This document shows, piece after piece, positions 1-5,444 of a DNA stretch of 5,664 bases. The stretch is from Actinomycetota bacterium (lineage in GTDB: Bacteria; Actinomycetota; Acidimicrobiia; Acidimicrobiales; Ilumatobacteraceae). How positions within the stretch are numbered: the first letter of the stretch is position 1; every line of letters begins with the position of its first letter. Position numbers and translations under genes: made by a program. The stretch lies in NCBI GenBank assembly GCA_009927375.1, contig RFNE01000194.1, forward strand, positions 1-5,664, read 5' to 3'. The notes beneath the pieces are model-generated. The model had not been told where the DNA came from. It searched no databases and saw nothing but the letters and a program-made list of their open reading frames with translations.

Positions 1-417
1 GAGAGACTGGTCTATCTCGACCAGTACAGCGGCAAGGTGCTCGCCGAAACTGGATGGGACGCAAGTTGGGGTTCGCTTGCGCAGGCGACATCGTGGGGAA
101 TCGACGCCCACATGGGACGTCAAGTAGGCGTGGTCAACGGAATCGCCATGGGAGCGACGTGTCTCGGAGTGTTGGTTTCCTGCATCACCGCACCGATCAT
201 GTACCTCAAGCGACGAAGACGAGGTTCGCTCGGCATTCCGCGGAGACCTGTCGGCGTCACGCTCCCCCCGTGGACGAGAGTCGGCGTCATCGTGATCTGT
301 GCGATCTATCCGCTCCTCGGCGCATCGATGATTCTCGTATGGATCATCGACCGAGTACTGATTCGAAGAGTTCCAGCACTCGAGGCGATCTTTTCGCACA
401 CGACATCGACTCCTTGA
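1..417 (+). CDS. PepSY-associated transmembrane protein, C-terminal part (5' end outside window)
   Basis: The frame is open from the first base to the TGA at 415-417, giving the last 138 residues of a longer protein. It opens with V-Y-L-D-Q-Y-S-G-K-V-L, the closing strand of a PepSY domain (typically a hydrophobic-D-x-Y/x-S/T-G-x-V pattern). A linker follows with a conserved-looking I-D-A-H-M-G (His about 37). Two membrane segments lie at about residues 44-68 and 93-118, with a basic K-R-R-R-R loop after the first that suggests a cytoplasmic side. This layout is that of the C-terminal half of PepSY-TM proteins, often called iron-regulated or PiuB-like membrane proteins. Some of these are linked to iron, siderophore or flavin-dependent reduction, but the substrate here cannot be told. 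GTG at 37 is an internal codon and not a credible start, because the PepSY strand lies upstream of it. A Rieske-domain gene follows 16 nt downstream, which would fit a membrane redox context (inference). Confidence 0.75.
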   Translation, partial: ERLVYLDQYSGKVLAETGWDASWGSLAQATSWGIDAHMGRQVGVVNGIAMGATCLGVLVSCITAPIMYLKRRRRGSLGIPRRPVGVTLPPWTRVGVIVICAIYPLLGASMILVWIIDRVLIRRVPALEAIFSHTTSTP

Positions 418-433
418 GGTCTGGGGCGTCATC

Positions 434-652
434 GTGTCGAGGAACCAAGACGGCCTGAATGCCTTCCGAGTGAACTGCACCCATCAGGGATTCCCCGTCA
501 CCCGAGTCGGGAAGGTTCTTGAATGCGAACTGCATGGTTCGCAGTTCGACCCGGCAACGGGCGAAGTGCTGACGGGACCAGCTGGCCGACCGCTTCTTCG
601 CTACACAGCCGAAGAACGCGACGGTGGCATCTTCGTCACGGCTCAACCCTGA
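434..652 (+). CDS. Short Rieske [2Fe-2S] domain protein, probably N-terminally truncated
   Basis: The 72-residue product contains both halves of a Rieske cluster-binding site: C15-T-H17 and C31-E-L-H34, spaced as C-x-H-x13-C-x2-H. A typical Rieske tail follows (G-S-Q-F-D, then T-G-E-V-L-T-G-P-A and P-L). Such domains hold a [2Fe-2S] cluster with two Cys and two His and carry electrons. The two extra cysteines that form a disulfide in bc1-type Rieske proteins are replaced here by F20 and L33, as in Rieske-type ferredoxins and oxygenase domains. GTG at 434 is the first possible start: the frame is open back to a stop at 359-361 with no ATG, GTG or TTG in between. Yet the in-frame residues just before it (L-L-E-V-W-G-V-I) look like the missing first strand of the domain. 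GAGG at 416-419 is 14 nt from the GTG, too far for a good Shine-Dalgarno. No signal peptide or membrane segment is visible. It may be a cropped remnant or use a non-standard start. Confidence 0.6.
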   Translation: MSRNQDGLNAFRVNCTHQGFPVTRVGKVLECELHGSQFDPATGEVLTGPAGRPLLRYTAEERDGGIFVTAQP

Positions 653-667
653 CGAGAATGTATCTCG
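653..667. terminator. Small inverted repeat between convergent genes
   Basis: CGAGA (653-657) and TCTCG (663-667) form a perfect 5-bp stem around the loop ATGTA. It fits exactly between the Rieske stop on the plus strand (650-652) and the stop of the 36-aa gene on the minus strand (668-670). The position suits a bidirectional terminator, but the stem is short and no T-run follows on either strand, so the functional call is weak. Confidence 0.25.
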
Positions 668-778
668 CTAAGCGCGATCTGCGATTTCCTTCACCACTGC
701 CATCCCATAGAGGATTGCGCCAGTGAGGACGATGAAGAAGATCACGCAACCAAAGCCGAACAATGCAGCTTGTGACAT
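668..778 (-). CDS. 36-residue single-pass membrane microprotein
   Basis: Read on the minus strand, ATG at 776-778 opens a frame ending at TAG (668-670). The product starts M-S-Q-A-A-L-F-G-F-G and ends K-E-I-A-D-R-A. Residues about 5-29 form one continuous hydrophobic helix, followed by a short charged tail. An A-A-A-G-G-A Shine-Dalgarno (minus strand, bases 789-794) lies 10 nt upstream. The start comes 3 nt after the stop of the 62-aa membrane gene, so the two are almost certainly co-transcribed and translationally coupled. I do not recognise the family. Small hydrophobic subunits of this size often accompany larger membrane complexes or transporters, but no such partner is visible here. Support comes from the ribosome binding site, the tight spacing and the hydrophobic composition, and not from homology. 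Confidence 0.6.
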   Translation of the reverse strand: MSQAALFGFGCVIFFIVLTGAILYGMAVVKEIADRA

Positions 779-781
779 GAC

Positions 782-970
782 TTACCGATCCTTTGACGAG
801 GCGACGAGGAATGCACCGAGCGACAGAATCGACGGCACCCAGACTCCGACAAAGATGCCATTGAGTCGGTCGAATACCTCATCTCCGCTGAAGTAGAGGT
901 AGACGCTCATGACCAAGCTGGCTGCGGCTGCAAGCAAAGTCGTCGCCTGCAGGATTTGTTTTGGTTTCAT
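782..970 (-). CDS. 62-residue small membrane protein with two predicted helices
   Basis: The minus-strand gene starts at ATG 968-970 (M-K-P-K-Q) and stops at TAA 782-784. A start five codons further upstream, at 985, is possible, but it would overlap the G-G-G-A-G Shine-Dalgarno (bases 979-983). That site sits an ideal 8 nt before the 970 start, which decides the call. Predicted membrane helices lie at residues about 7-27 and 38-57. They are joined by a loop with the charged stretch S-G-D-E-V-F-D-R-L and the segment N-G-I-F-V-G-V-W-V-P-S, which has the look of a conserved motif. The C-terminus S-S-K-D-R is polar. It is the first gene of a two-gene unit with the 36-aa microprotein and is divergent from the polyamine transporter operon. 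Function is unknown. Confidence 0.65.
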   Translation of the reverse strand: MKPKQILQATTLLAAAASLVMSVYLYFSGDEVFDRLNGIFVGVWVPSILSLGAFLVASSKDR

Positions 971-1197
971 ACCACATACTCCCACATTTCTCGACCTGTG
1001 AGATTCACTTCAGCGTGTCGGTTCCGAGCATGCCAGTACCGAGATACTCCTCTTGACGGGTCTTACGGCGTTCGAAGCCCATGTGAGCGACGTCCCCCGC
1101 CGAACTTCCACTCTTGTCGACGACATCTCCCCAAATCGGAGCGTCCAAAAAGGACCCTCAGAGCGAACGCGACCGCCCGACTATCGTTTGCGATGGC
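971..1197. promoter_or_regulatory. Divergent intergenic region upstream of potA and of the small membrane-protein pair
   Basis: This 227-bp stretch separates two divergent units, so promoters for both are expected here. I can point to only weak elements. TTGACG at 1053-1058 resembles a plus-strand -35 box but has no good -10 at normal spacing. TATCGT at 1182-1187 fits a TAnnnT -10 close to the potA ATG at 1198, which would leave a very short or no leader. AGTA (1035-1038) and TACT (1045-1048) make only a 4-bp inverted repeat. No recognisable operator or riboswitch was seen. The 3' part (from TTG 1114) is open in the potA frame and could be coding if an upstream start is used. Confidence 0.3.
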
Positions 1198-2208
1198 ATG
1201 AGCGAACACGGCCCGACCATTGCTGTTGCCCTCCGCGACCTTGGCAAACGATTTGGGGACGTCGTTGCGGTCGATTCAGTGACGCTCGACATCTACGAGG
1301 GCGAGTTCCTCACCCTTCTTGGCCCATCTGGTTCCGGCAAGACAACGGTGTTGCGCATGATTGCCGGATTCGAACGACCCTCGTCTGGTTCCGTCGAACT
1401 GAACGGCGAAGACGTGACCAACATTCCCGCTTCGCGACGAAACGTCAACACGGTCTTCCAGGACTATGCGCTCTTCCCTCACATGAGCGTGCTCGACAAC
1501 GTGGAATACGGACTCAAAGTGAAGAAGGTGCCGGCGGACGAACGCAAGCGACGTGCGATGGAAGCGCTCGAGTCGGTCCGCCTCGGAGCACTCGGCGGAA
1601 GACTCCCGTCTCAATTGTCGGGTGGTCAGCGACAGCGCGTGGCACTCGCCCGAGCGCTCGTCAACCGACCCAAGGTCCTCCTCCTCGACGAACCGCTCGG
1701 CGCGCTCGACCTGAAACTCCGCGAGGAGATGCAACTTGAACTGAAGTCGATCCAAAAAGAACTTGGACTGACCTTCATCTATGTCACCCACGATCAGGGC
1801 GAGGCACTCTCGATGAGCGACCGGATCGCGGTGTTCAACGCTGGCCGCATTGAACAGGTCGGGAGCCCACGAGAGATCTACGAGCACCCAACGTCGACGT
1901 TCGTCGCCGGCTTCGTCGGTGTGACGAACCTCTTTTCTGGCGATCTGGCCGCTCGTTTGGTCGGTCGACCGGGAACGTTCACGCTGCGACCCGAACACGT
2001 CGAAGTCCTGGCGTCGAGTGATACCCGCGGCCATGACGCCACCGTGTCCGGAGTGCAGTACCTCGGTCCCGTCTCGCATGTCTTTTGCGAGGTGGACGGC
2101 GGGGGTAAGGTCATTGCAAGTTCTGCAAGCACCAGTTCCACGGCGGTGTCGATCGGCCAGCGAGTGAAGATCGCCTGGCCAGCCGATGCGGCCGTGGAGA
2201 TCACCTGA
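1198..2208 (+). CDS. potA: Spermidine/putrescine-type ABC importer ATPase (PotA)
   Basis: This 336-residue cytoplasmic ATPase powers polyamine-type import by binding the two permeases encoded downstream. In order: Walker A G-P-S-G-S-G-K-T-T (42-50); Q-loop in V-F-Q-D-Y-A-L-F-P-H (Q88); ABC signature L-S-G-G-Q (140-144); Walker B V-L-L-L-D-E (160-165); D-loop G-A-L-D; and H-loop V-T-H-D-Q (H198). A C-terminal TOBE-like region from about residue 270 contains F-T-L-R-P-E-H-V, typical of importers of the PotA/FbpC/MalK group. All catalytic residues are present and the length is normal. ATG 1198 is chosen because the protein then begins about 10 residues before the first conserved strand. An in-frame TTG at 1114 would add 28 low-complexity residues. 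Neither start has a clear Shine-Dalgarno. It is the first gene of the operon; potD follows after 35 nt. The polyamine assignment comes from the operon as a whole, since the ATPase alone does not give the substrate. Confidence 0.92.
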   Translation: MSEHGPTIAVALRDLGKRFGDVVAVDSVTLDIYEGEFLTLLGPSGSGKTTVLRMIAGFERPSSGSVELNGEDVTNIPASRRNVNTVFQDYALFPHMSVLDNVEYGLKVKKVPADERKRRAMEALESVRLGALGGRLPSQLSGGQRQRVALARALVNRPKVLLLDEPLGALDLKLREEMQLELKSIQKELGLTFIYVTHDQGEALSMSDRIAVFNAGRIEQVGSPREIYEHPTSTFVAGFVGVTNLFSGDLAARLVGRPGTFTLRPEHVEVLASSDTRGHDATVSGVQYLGPVSHVFCEVDGGGKVIASSASTSSTAVSIGQRVKIAWPADAAVEIT

Positions 2209-2234
2209 TCAGTGCGGGCAGACCATCACTACAC

Positions 2235-2241
2235 AAGGGGG
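2235..2241 (+). promoter_or_regulatory. Ribosome binding site of potD
   Basis: The purine run AAGGGGG lies in the short potA-potD gap. Two tandem ATG codons (2244 and 2247) follow. Measured from AAGG, the spacings are 5 and 8 nt, so the second ATG is at least as plausible as the first. The two choices differ by one methionine. It is the strongest Shine-Dalgarno of the operon, fitting the high amounts usually needed of a binding protein. Confidence 0.6.
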
Positions 2242-2243
2242 AA

Positions 2244-3416
2244 ATGATGAGAAAGATCACTACAGCGATCATCGCCTCGGCATTCGCCGTCGCGATGCTC
2301 GGAGCCTGCGGAGGCTCTAGCGACTCAACCGACACTGGTGACAGTGCGGCTGCAACATTGGGCGAAGGCGAGGGTGAAGTCAACCTCGTCGCCTGGGCCG
2401 GATACGTCGAGGACGGGTCGACCGACCCGGCAGTCGACTGGGTCAGCGACTTCGAAGCCGAGACCGGCTGCCAAGTCAACGTGAAGATCGGCAACTCCTC
2501 GGACGAAATGGTCGAGTTGATGCAGAGCGGCGAATACGACGCCGTCTCGGCGTCGGGTGACGCAACCTTGCGCCTGATCGCAGGTGGAGATGTCGCACCG
2601 GTCAACACCGACCTCATCCCGAACTACGCGGACGTCTTCGAAGGACTGAAGAACAAGCCATGGAACTCCGTCGACGGCGTGTCGTACGGCGTGCCCCACG
2701 GTCGCGGCGCGAACCTCCTCGTGTACAACACCGAGGCCGGTCCTGCACCGACGTCGATCGTCGACATGTTCTCGCCTGACAGCCCGTACGCAGGAAAGAT
2801 CAGCGTCTACGACAGCCCGATCTACATCGCGGACGCGGCCATCTATTTGATGGCGACGCAGCCAGAGCTTGGCATCACCAACCCGTACGCACTCGACCAG
2901 ACGCAGTTCGACGCGGCAATCGCTGCACTCGAGACGCAGAAGTCGATCGTCAGCCAGTACTGGGCGTTGTACACCGACCAGCAGGCTGCTCTCGAGGCTG
3001 GAAGTGTCACGCTCGGCACCACCTGGCAGGTCATCGTCAACCTCGCGACGGCGAACGGCGCCAAGATCGCCTCGACGTTGCACAAGGAAGGCGCAACCGG
3101 CTGGTCAGACACCTGGATGATCTCGAGCAAGGCCAAGCACCCGAACTGCGCCTACATGTGGCTGAACCACATCATCGCTCCGCAGGCCAACGCCGCGGTT
3201 GCCGAGTGGTTCGGTGAGGCGCCGTCGAACTCCAAGTCCTGTGCATTGACCGCAGACCCCAACCACTGCGCGACGTACCACGCAGATGACGAGGCGTACT
3301 TTGCCAACGTCTGGTACTGGACCACCCCGACCACGAAGTGCCTCGACGGACGTAGCGACGTCGAGTGCGTTCCGTACAGCGAATGGGTGAACGCCTGGAA
3401 CAAACTGCGCGCCTAG
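2244..3416 (+). CDS. potD: Polyamine-type ABC transporter substrate-binding lipoprotein (PotD-like)
   Basis: This 390-residue extracytoplasmic binding protein should capture the ligand and deliver it to the PotBC permease. The N-terminus is a lipoprotein signal: M-M-R-K, a hydrophobic core (about 8-19), then L-G-A-C with the lipidated Cys at 22. A flexible G/S/T/D-rich linker follows to about residue 40. The mature part has the PotD-family layout. W51-x-x-Y54 near its start and W287-x-D289 before the helix M-W-L-N-H-I match, in my by-eye comparison, the spacing of ligand-contacting W34/Y37 and W255/D257 of E. coli PotD. The equivalent of PotD Y85 is not present (S-G-D at that place), so the ligand may differ from spermidine. 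Six cysteines follow the lipid Cys or lie downstream in the mature chain (76, 302, 333, 342, 366, 375). Four are in the last 60 residues, suggesting disulfides. The gene sits between the ATPase and permease genes, and its 3' end probably overlaps potB. Confidence 0.88.
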   Translation: MMRKITTAIIASAFAVAMLGACGGSSDSTDTGDSAAATLGEGEGEVNLVAWAGYVEDGSTDPAVDWVSDFEAETGCQVNVKIGNSSDEMVELMQSGEYDAVSASGDATLRLIAGGDVAPVNTDLIPNYADVFEGLKNKPWNSVDGVSYGVPHGRGANLLVYNTEAGPAPTSIVDMFSPDSPYAGKISVYDSPIYIADAAIYLMATQPELGITNPYALDQTQFDAAIAALETQKSIVSQYWALYTDQQAALEAGSVTLGTTWQVIVNLATANGAKIASTLHKEGATGWSDTWMISSKAKHPNCAYMWLNHIIAPQANAAVAEWFGEAPSNSKSCALTADPNHCATYHADDEAYFANVWYWTTPTTKCLDGRSDVECVPYSEWVNAWNKLRA

Positions 3417-4287
3417 CGCAACCACGCAACTCACGAGCGGGCCGGGAGAAATCCCGGTCCGCTCTGGCGTTGGCGGCCGTGTTGTCGGGGCCACTCGCCT
3501 GGCTCCTCGTCGTGTACGTCGGGTCACTGTCCCTGCTCATCGTCAGTGCGTTCTTCAGCCTGGACGACTTCACCGGCAAACCGACGAATGAACTGACGAC
3601 GAGCAACGTCGTCGAAGCTTTCACCCAGAGTGAATACGTCTCCCTCGTGCTCCGCAGCATCGGCGTTGCAGCCTGTGCGACGGTGATCTGCCTCGCGCTC
3701 GCCCTCCCCACGGCGTTCTACATCTCGCGCCTCGCCTCGCGACGCACGAAGCGTGGGCTCGTGGTGGCGATGCTCCTGCCACTGTGGACCGGGTACTTGG
3801 TCAAAGCATTTGCGCTCCGCGCGGTGTTCGAACCTGGCTCGGAGTACGGCGACGGAGGTCTCCTCAAGGGCCTGCTCGGGTGGTCTCCTGGATTTGGCTA
3901 CTTCGCCGTCATCCTCACCCTTGCGTACTTGTGGTTTCCCTACATGCTGCTCCCGATCCATGCGGGATTCGAGCGCCTCCCGGACTCACTCATCGACGCC
4001 TCGAGCGACCTCGGCGCCGGAACGCTTCGCACGTTCGTCTCGGTGATCGCCCGCAGCTCGTTCCATCGATCGCTGCCGGCAGCATCTTCACCTTCTCGCT
4101 CTCCCTCGGCGACTACATCACCGTGAAGATCGTCGGAGGAACGGCCCAGATGATCGGCAACATCATCGAGCGCGCACTCCTCGCCCCGAACCAGCCACTC
4201 GCCGCGGCATTCACCCTGTGGCCAATCGGCATCATGGTCGTCTACCTGTCGATCATGGGTCGACTTGGAGCTTTCAGGAACCTCTGA
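3383..4287 (+). pseudogene. potB: Polyamine-type ABC permease PotB, interrupted by a one-base frameshift
   Basis: This is the first permease subunit, forming half of the membrane channel with PotC. From ATG 3383 (or GTG 3365, both inside potD) the frame runs through a basic N-terminus and TM1 (about 28-58). It continues through the core typical of binding-protein-dependent permeases to the EAA loop D-A-S-S-D-L-G-A (205 onward) and V-I-A at 4043-4051. There the frame leaves family sequence and ends at TGA 4124-4126 after 24 non-homologous residues. The correct continuation, P-Q-L-V-P-S-I-A-A-G-S-I-F-T-F, is in the -1 frame from 4051 and runs cleanly to TGA 4285-4287. One missing C in GCCCGC (4049-4054) explains it, and adding one would give about 301 residues, normal for PotB. 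The downstream part shows no decay, which favours sequencing error or a recent mutation. No canonical slippery heptamer is present. If real, the last membrane helices and transport function are lost. No convincing Shine-Dalgarno precedes the start. Confidence 0.82.
4276..4279 (+). promoter_or_regulatory. Ribosome binding site of potC
   Basis: AGGA inside the last codons of potB lies 7 nt before ATG 4287. It fixes the potC start and rules out the longer in-frame opening at 4218, which would lie within potB. Together with the TGATG stop-start overlap it suggests translational coupling. Confidence 0.6.
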
Positions 4288-5081
4288 TGCAGCTGTCGAA
4301 AGGTTCCCGTGTCGCCCTTCGCGCGACCACCTATCTCACGCTCGGCGTGCTGTACACCCCGCTCGTCCTGGTCTTCGTGTTGTCGTTCAATTCTGAGCGC
4401 TCACTGGCCTGGCCACCCGCAGGCTTCTCCACCCGCTGGTGGTCCACGTTCCTCGACGTCGAGAGCGCCCGCGAGGCGTTGCTCTCCTCGGCCCGCATCG
4501 CACTCATCGCGATGACGATCGCCGTTGTTCTCGGCACGCTGCTCTCCTTTGCCCTCCATTCGTTCACCTTCTTCGGCAAGAACGTCGTGAGCTTCCTCGC
4601 CGTCCTCCCGATCGCACTGCCCGGCATCGTGACCGGCGTGGCACTGCGCAACACCTTCGTGCGCTTCGGAGTCGACCTCGGACTGCTCTCGGTCGTCGTG
4701 GGTCACGCGACGTTTTGCATCGTGGTCGCCCACAACAACGTGATCGCTCGACTCCGACGAATCGCACCCAACTTGCGCGAAGCATCGGCGGATCTCGGGG
4801 CCTCAGAGTGGCAAACGCTGCGATACGTGACCTGGCCACTCATCCGCTCGGCAGTCATCGCCGGCGGAATCCTCGCCTTCGCGCTCAGTTTCGATGAGGT
4901 CGTGGTCACGACCTTCACCGCGGGAGCGGGCATCCAGACCCTGCCCCAGTGGATTCTGAACAACTTCTCGCGACCGAACGTCCTTCCCTACGTCACCGTC
5001 GTGGCGACGATCGTGCTCGTCATCTCGCTCCCGCTCGCGTGGCTCGCCCAGAGGCTTTCCGACTCACATCTCGACGACTAG
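4287..5081 (+). CDS. potC: Polyamine-type ABC permease (PotC)
   Basis: This 264-residue second permease subunit of the importer has a length normal for PotC. Predicted membrane helices are about 15-33 (after a short basic N-terminus), 64-88, 99-120, 132-150, 185-205 and 232-255, a six-helix plan. A tryptophan-rich periplasmic loop (F-S-T-R-W-W-S-T-F) follows helix 1, as is common in PotC-type subunits. The cytoplasmic EAA loop E-A-S-A-D-L-G-A (165-172), running through R-Y-V-T-W-P (179-184), is intact and is the docking site for the ATPase. S-F-D-E-V-V-V-T-T-F (201-210) resembles the conserved stretch after this loop in PotC. The ATG overlaps the potB stop by one base (TGATG). The stop TAG at 5079-5081 leads directly into a strong hairpin. 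It appears fully functional, unlike its partner potB. Confidence 0.9.
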   Translation: MQLSKGSRVALRATTYLTLGVLYTPLVLVFVLSFNSERSLAWPPAGFSTRWWSTFLDVESAREALLSSARIALIAMTIAVVLGTLLSFALHSFTFFGKNVVSFLAVLPIALPGIVTGVALRNTFVRFGVDLGLLSVVVGHATFCIVVAHNNVIARLRRIAPNLREASADLGASEWQTLRYVTWPLIRSAVIAGGILAFALSFDEVVVTTFTAGAGIQTLPQWILNNFSRPNVLPYVTVVATIVLVISLPLAWLAQRLSDSHLDD

Positions 5082-5444
5082 TTCGACCCGCTCACATGGT
5101 GAGTGGGTGACGAACACATCCACATTCGGTATGAATGTGTGTGACATCAGGTATCGAATGTCTTCGTCGTCACGAATGGCACTCTGTTCACTGGCGGCGC
5201 GCATTTCGCGGAAGGCTCCCATCCTGAGTCTCACCGTATCTTCTTCATTTTTCCAAGTTTTCTCACTCGGCATTGTTGCTCCAGTCAAATTTACTCCAAA
5301 TGACCGGAATCTCATTTTTGCATCAGTCAGGGTTGCATCTGACAGATTTGCGCCCGCAAGATTTGTTGACTTCCGAAATTGAGTCCACAACTTGGTTCCA
5401 GAAAGATACGAATTCTCCCGAGAGAAATCTCCCTTGCCCATCAT
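5064..5444 (-). CDS. Pentapeptide-repeat-like protein, probably the 3' part of a frame-disrupted gene
   Basis: The minus-strand frame from ATG 5444 (a second ATG follows at once) to TGA 5064-5066 encodes 126 residues. Residues about 10-49 show a five-residue periodicity with L/F/M at 14, 19, 29, 34, 39, 44 and 49 and small residues two before. The clearest part is N-L-A-G-A-N-L-S-D-A-T-L-T-D-A-K-M. This is the A(D/N)LXX signature of pentapeptide repeats, which fold as a right-handed beta-helix. After L-T-G-A-T-M (53-58) comes a non-repeat C-terminal tail of about 65 residues. No function can be assigned, as such proteins serve many roles. The register breaks before residue 12, and further repeat-like sequence lies just upstream in another frame, so the start at 5444 is doubtful. 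Its last codons overlap the convergent potC by 18 bases. G+C over 5221-5400 is about 43%, far below the neighbours. Confidence 0.5.
   Translation of the reverse strand: MMGKGDFSRENSYLSGTKLWTQFRKSTNLAGANLSDATLTDAKMRFRSFGVNLTGATMPSEKTWKNEEDTVRLRMGAFREMRAASEQSAIRDDEDIRYLMSHTFIPNVDVFVTHSPCERVELVVEM
5081..5115 (+). terminator. Strong hairpin at the end of the pot operon
   Basis: The bases pair as GTTCG (5081-5085) with CGAAC (5111-5115), and ACCCGCTCAC (5086-5095) with GTGAGTGGGT (5099-5108). The loop is ATG, there is a two-base GA bulge on the right arm, and one pair is a G-T wobble. This gives a 15-bp stem starting at the last base of the potC stop. No T-run follows on either strand, so it is not a textbook intrinsic terminator. 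Hairpins without T-tails are often proposed as terminators or 3'-end stabilisers in high-GC actinobacteria. It also lies within the 3' coding end of the convergent minus-strand gene. Confidence 0.5.
5121..5139. terminator. Second hairpin between convergent genes
   Basis: CACATTC (5121-5127) and GAATGTG (5133-5139) form a perfect 7-bp stem with the loop GGTAT. It lies only 5 nt beyond the larger hairpin, in tandem with it. It may add to transcription termination of the pot operon, or of minus-strand transcription. No T-run is present. Confidence 0.4.

Noticed and set aside
54..458. Overlapping plus-strand frame across the PepSY gene
   Set aside because: Arginine-rich, no motif. The overlapping frame has clear PepSY and membrane features.
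1053..1058. TTGACG as -35 box of a potA promoter
   Set aside because: No acceptable -10 hexamer is found 16-18 nt downstream, so I do not call it as a promoter.
1276..2079. Long open frame on the minus strand opposite potA
   Set aside because: A 267-codon antisense frame is expected in high-GC genes. Its translation is arginine and valine rich, shows no domain, and the plus strand has every ATPase motif.
2414..2429. Perfect 7-bp inverted repeat CGGGTCG/CGACCCG with a 2-nt loop inside potD
   Set aside because: It is in coding sequence with preferred high-GC codons, and the 2-nt loop is too tight for an efficient hairpin. No regulatory reading is supported.
2325..3083. Long minus-strand open frame opposite potD
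   Set aside because: It is a shadow of the potD codon pattern. The product is highly charged, with no recognisable motif and no ribosome binding site.
4046..4054. Programmed -1 frameshifting in potB
   Set aside because: The bases around ATC GCC CGC do not make an X-XXY-YYZ slippery heptamer, and PotB families are not known to be recoded. Missing base is simpler.
5107..5382. Plus-strand open frame with A-x-F periodicity opposite the pentapeptide gene
   Set aside because: The complement of a five-residue repeat array also yields a periodic translation. The A-N-L/A-T-L signature is clear only on the minus strand.
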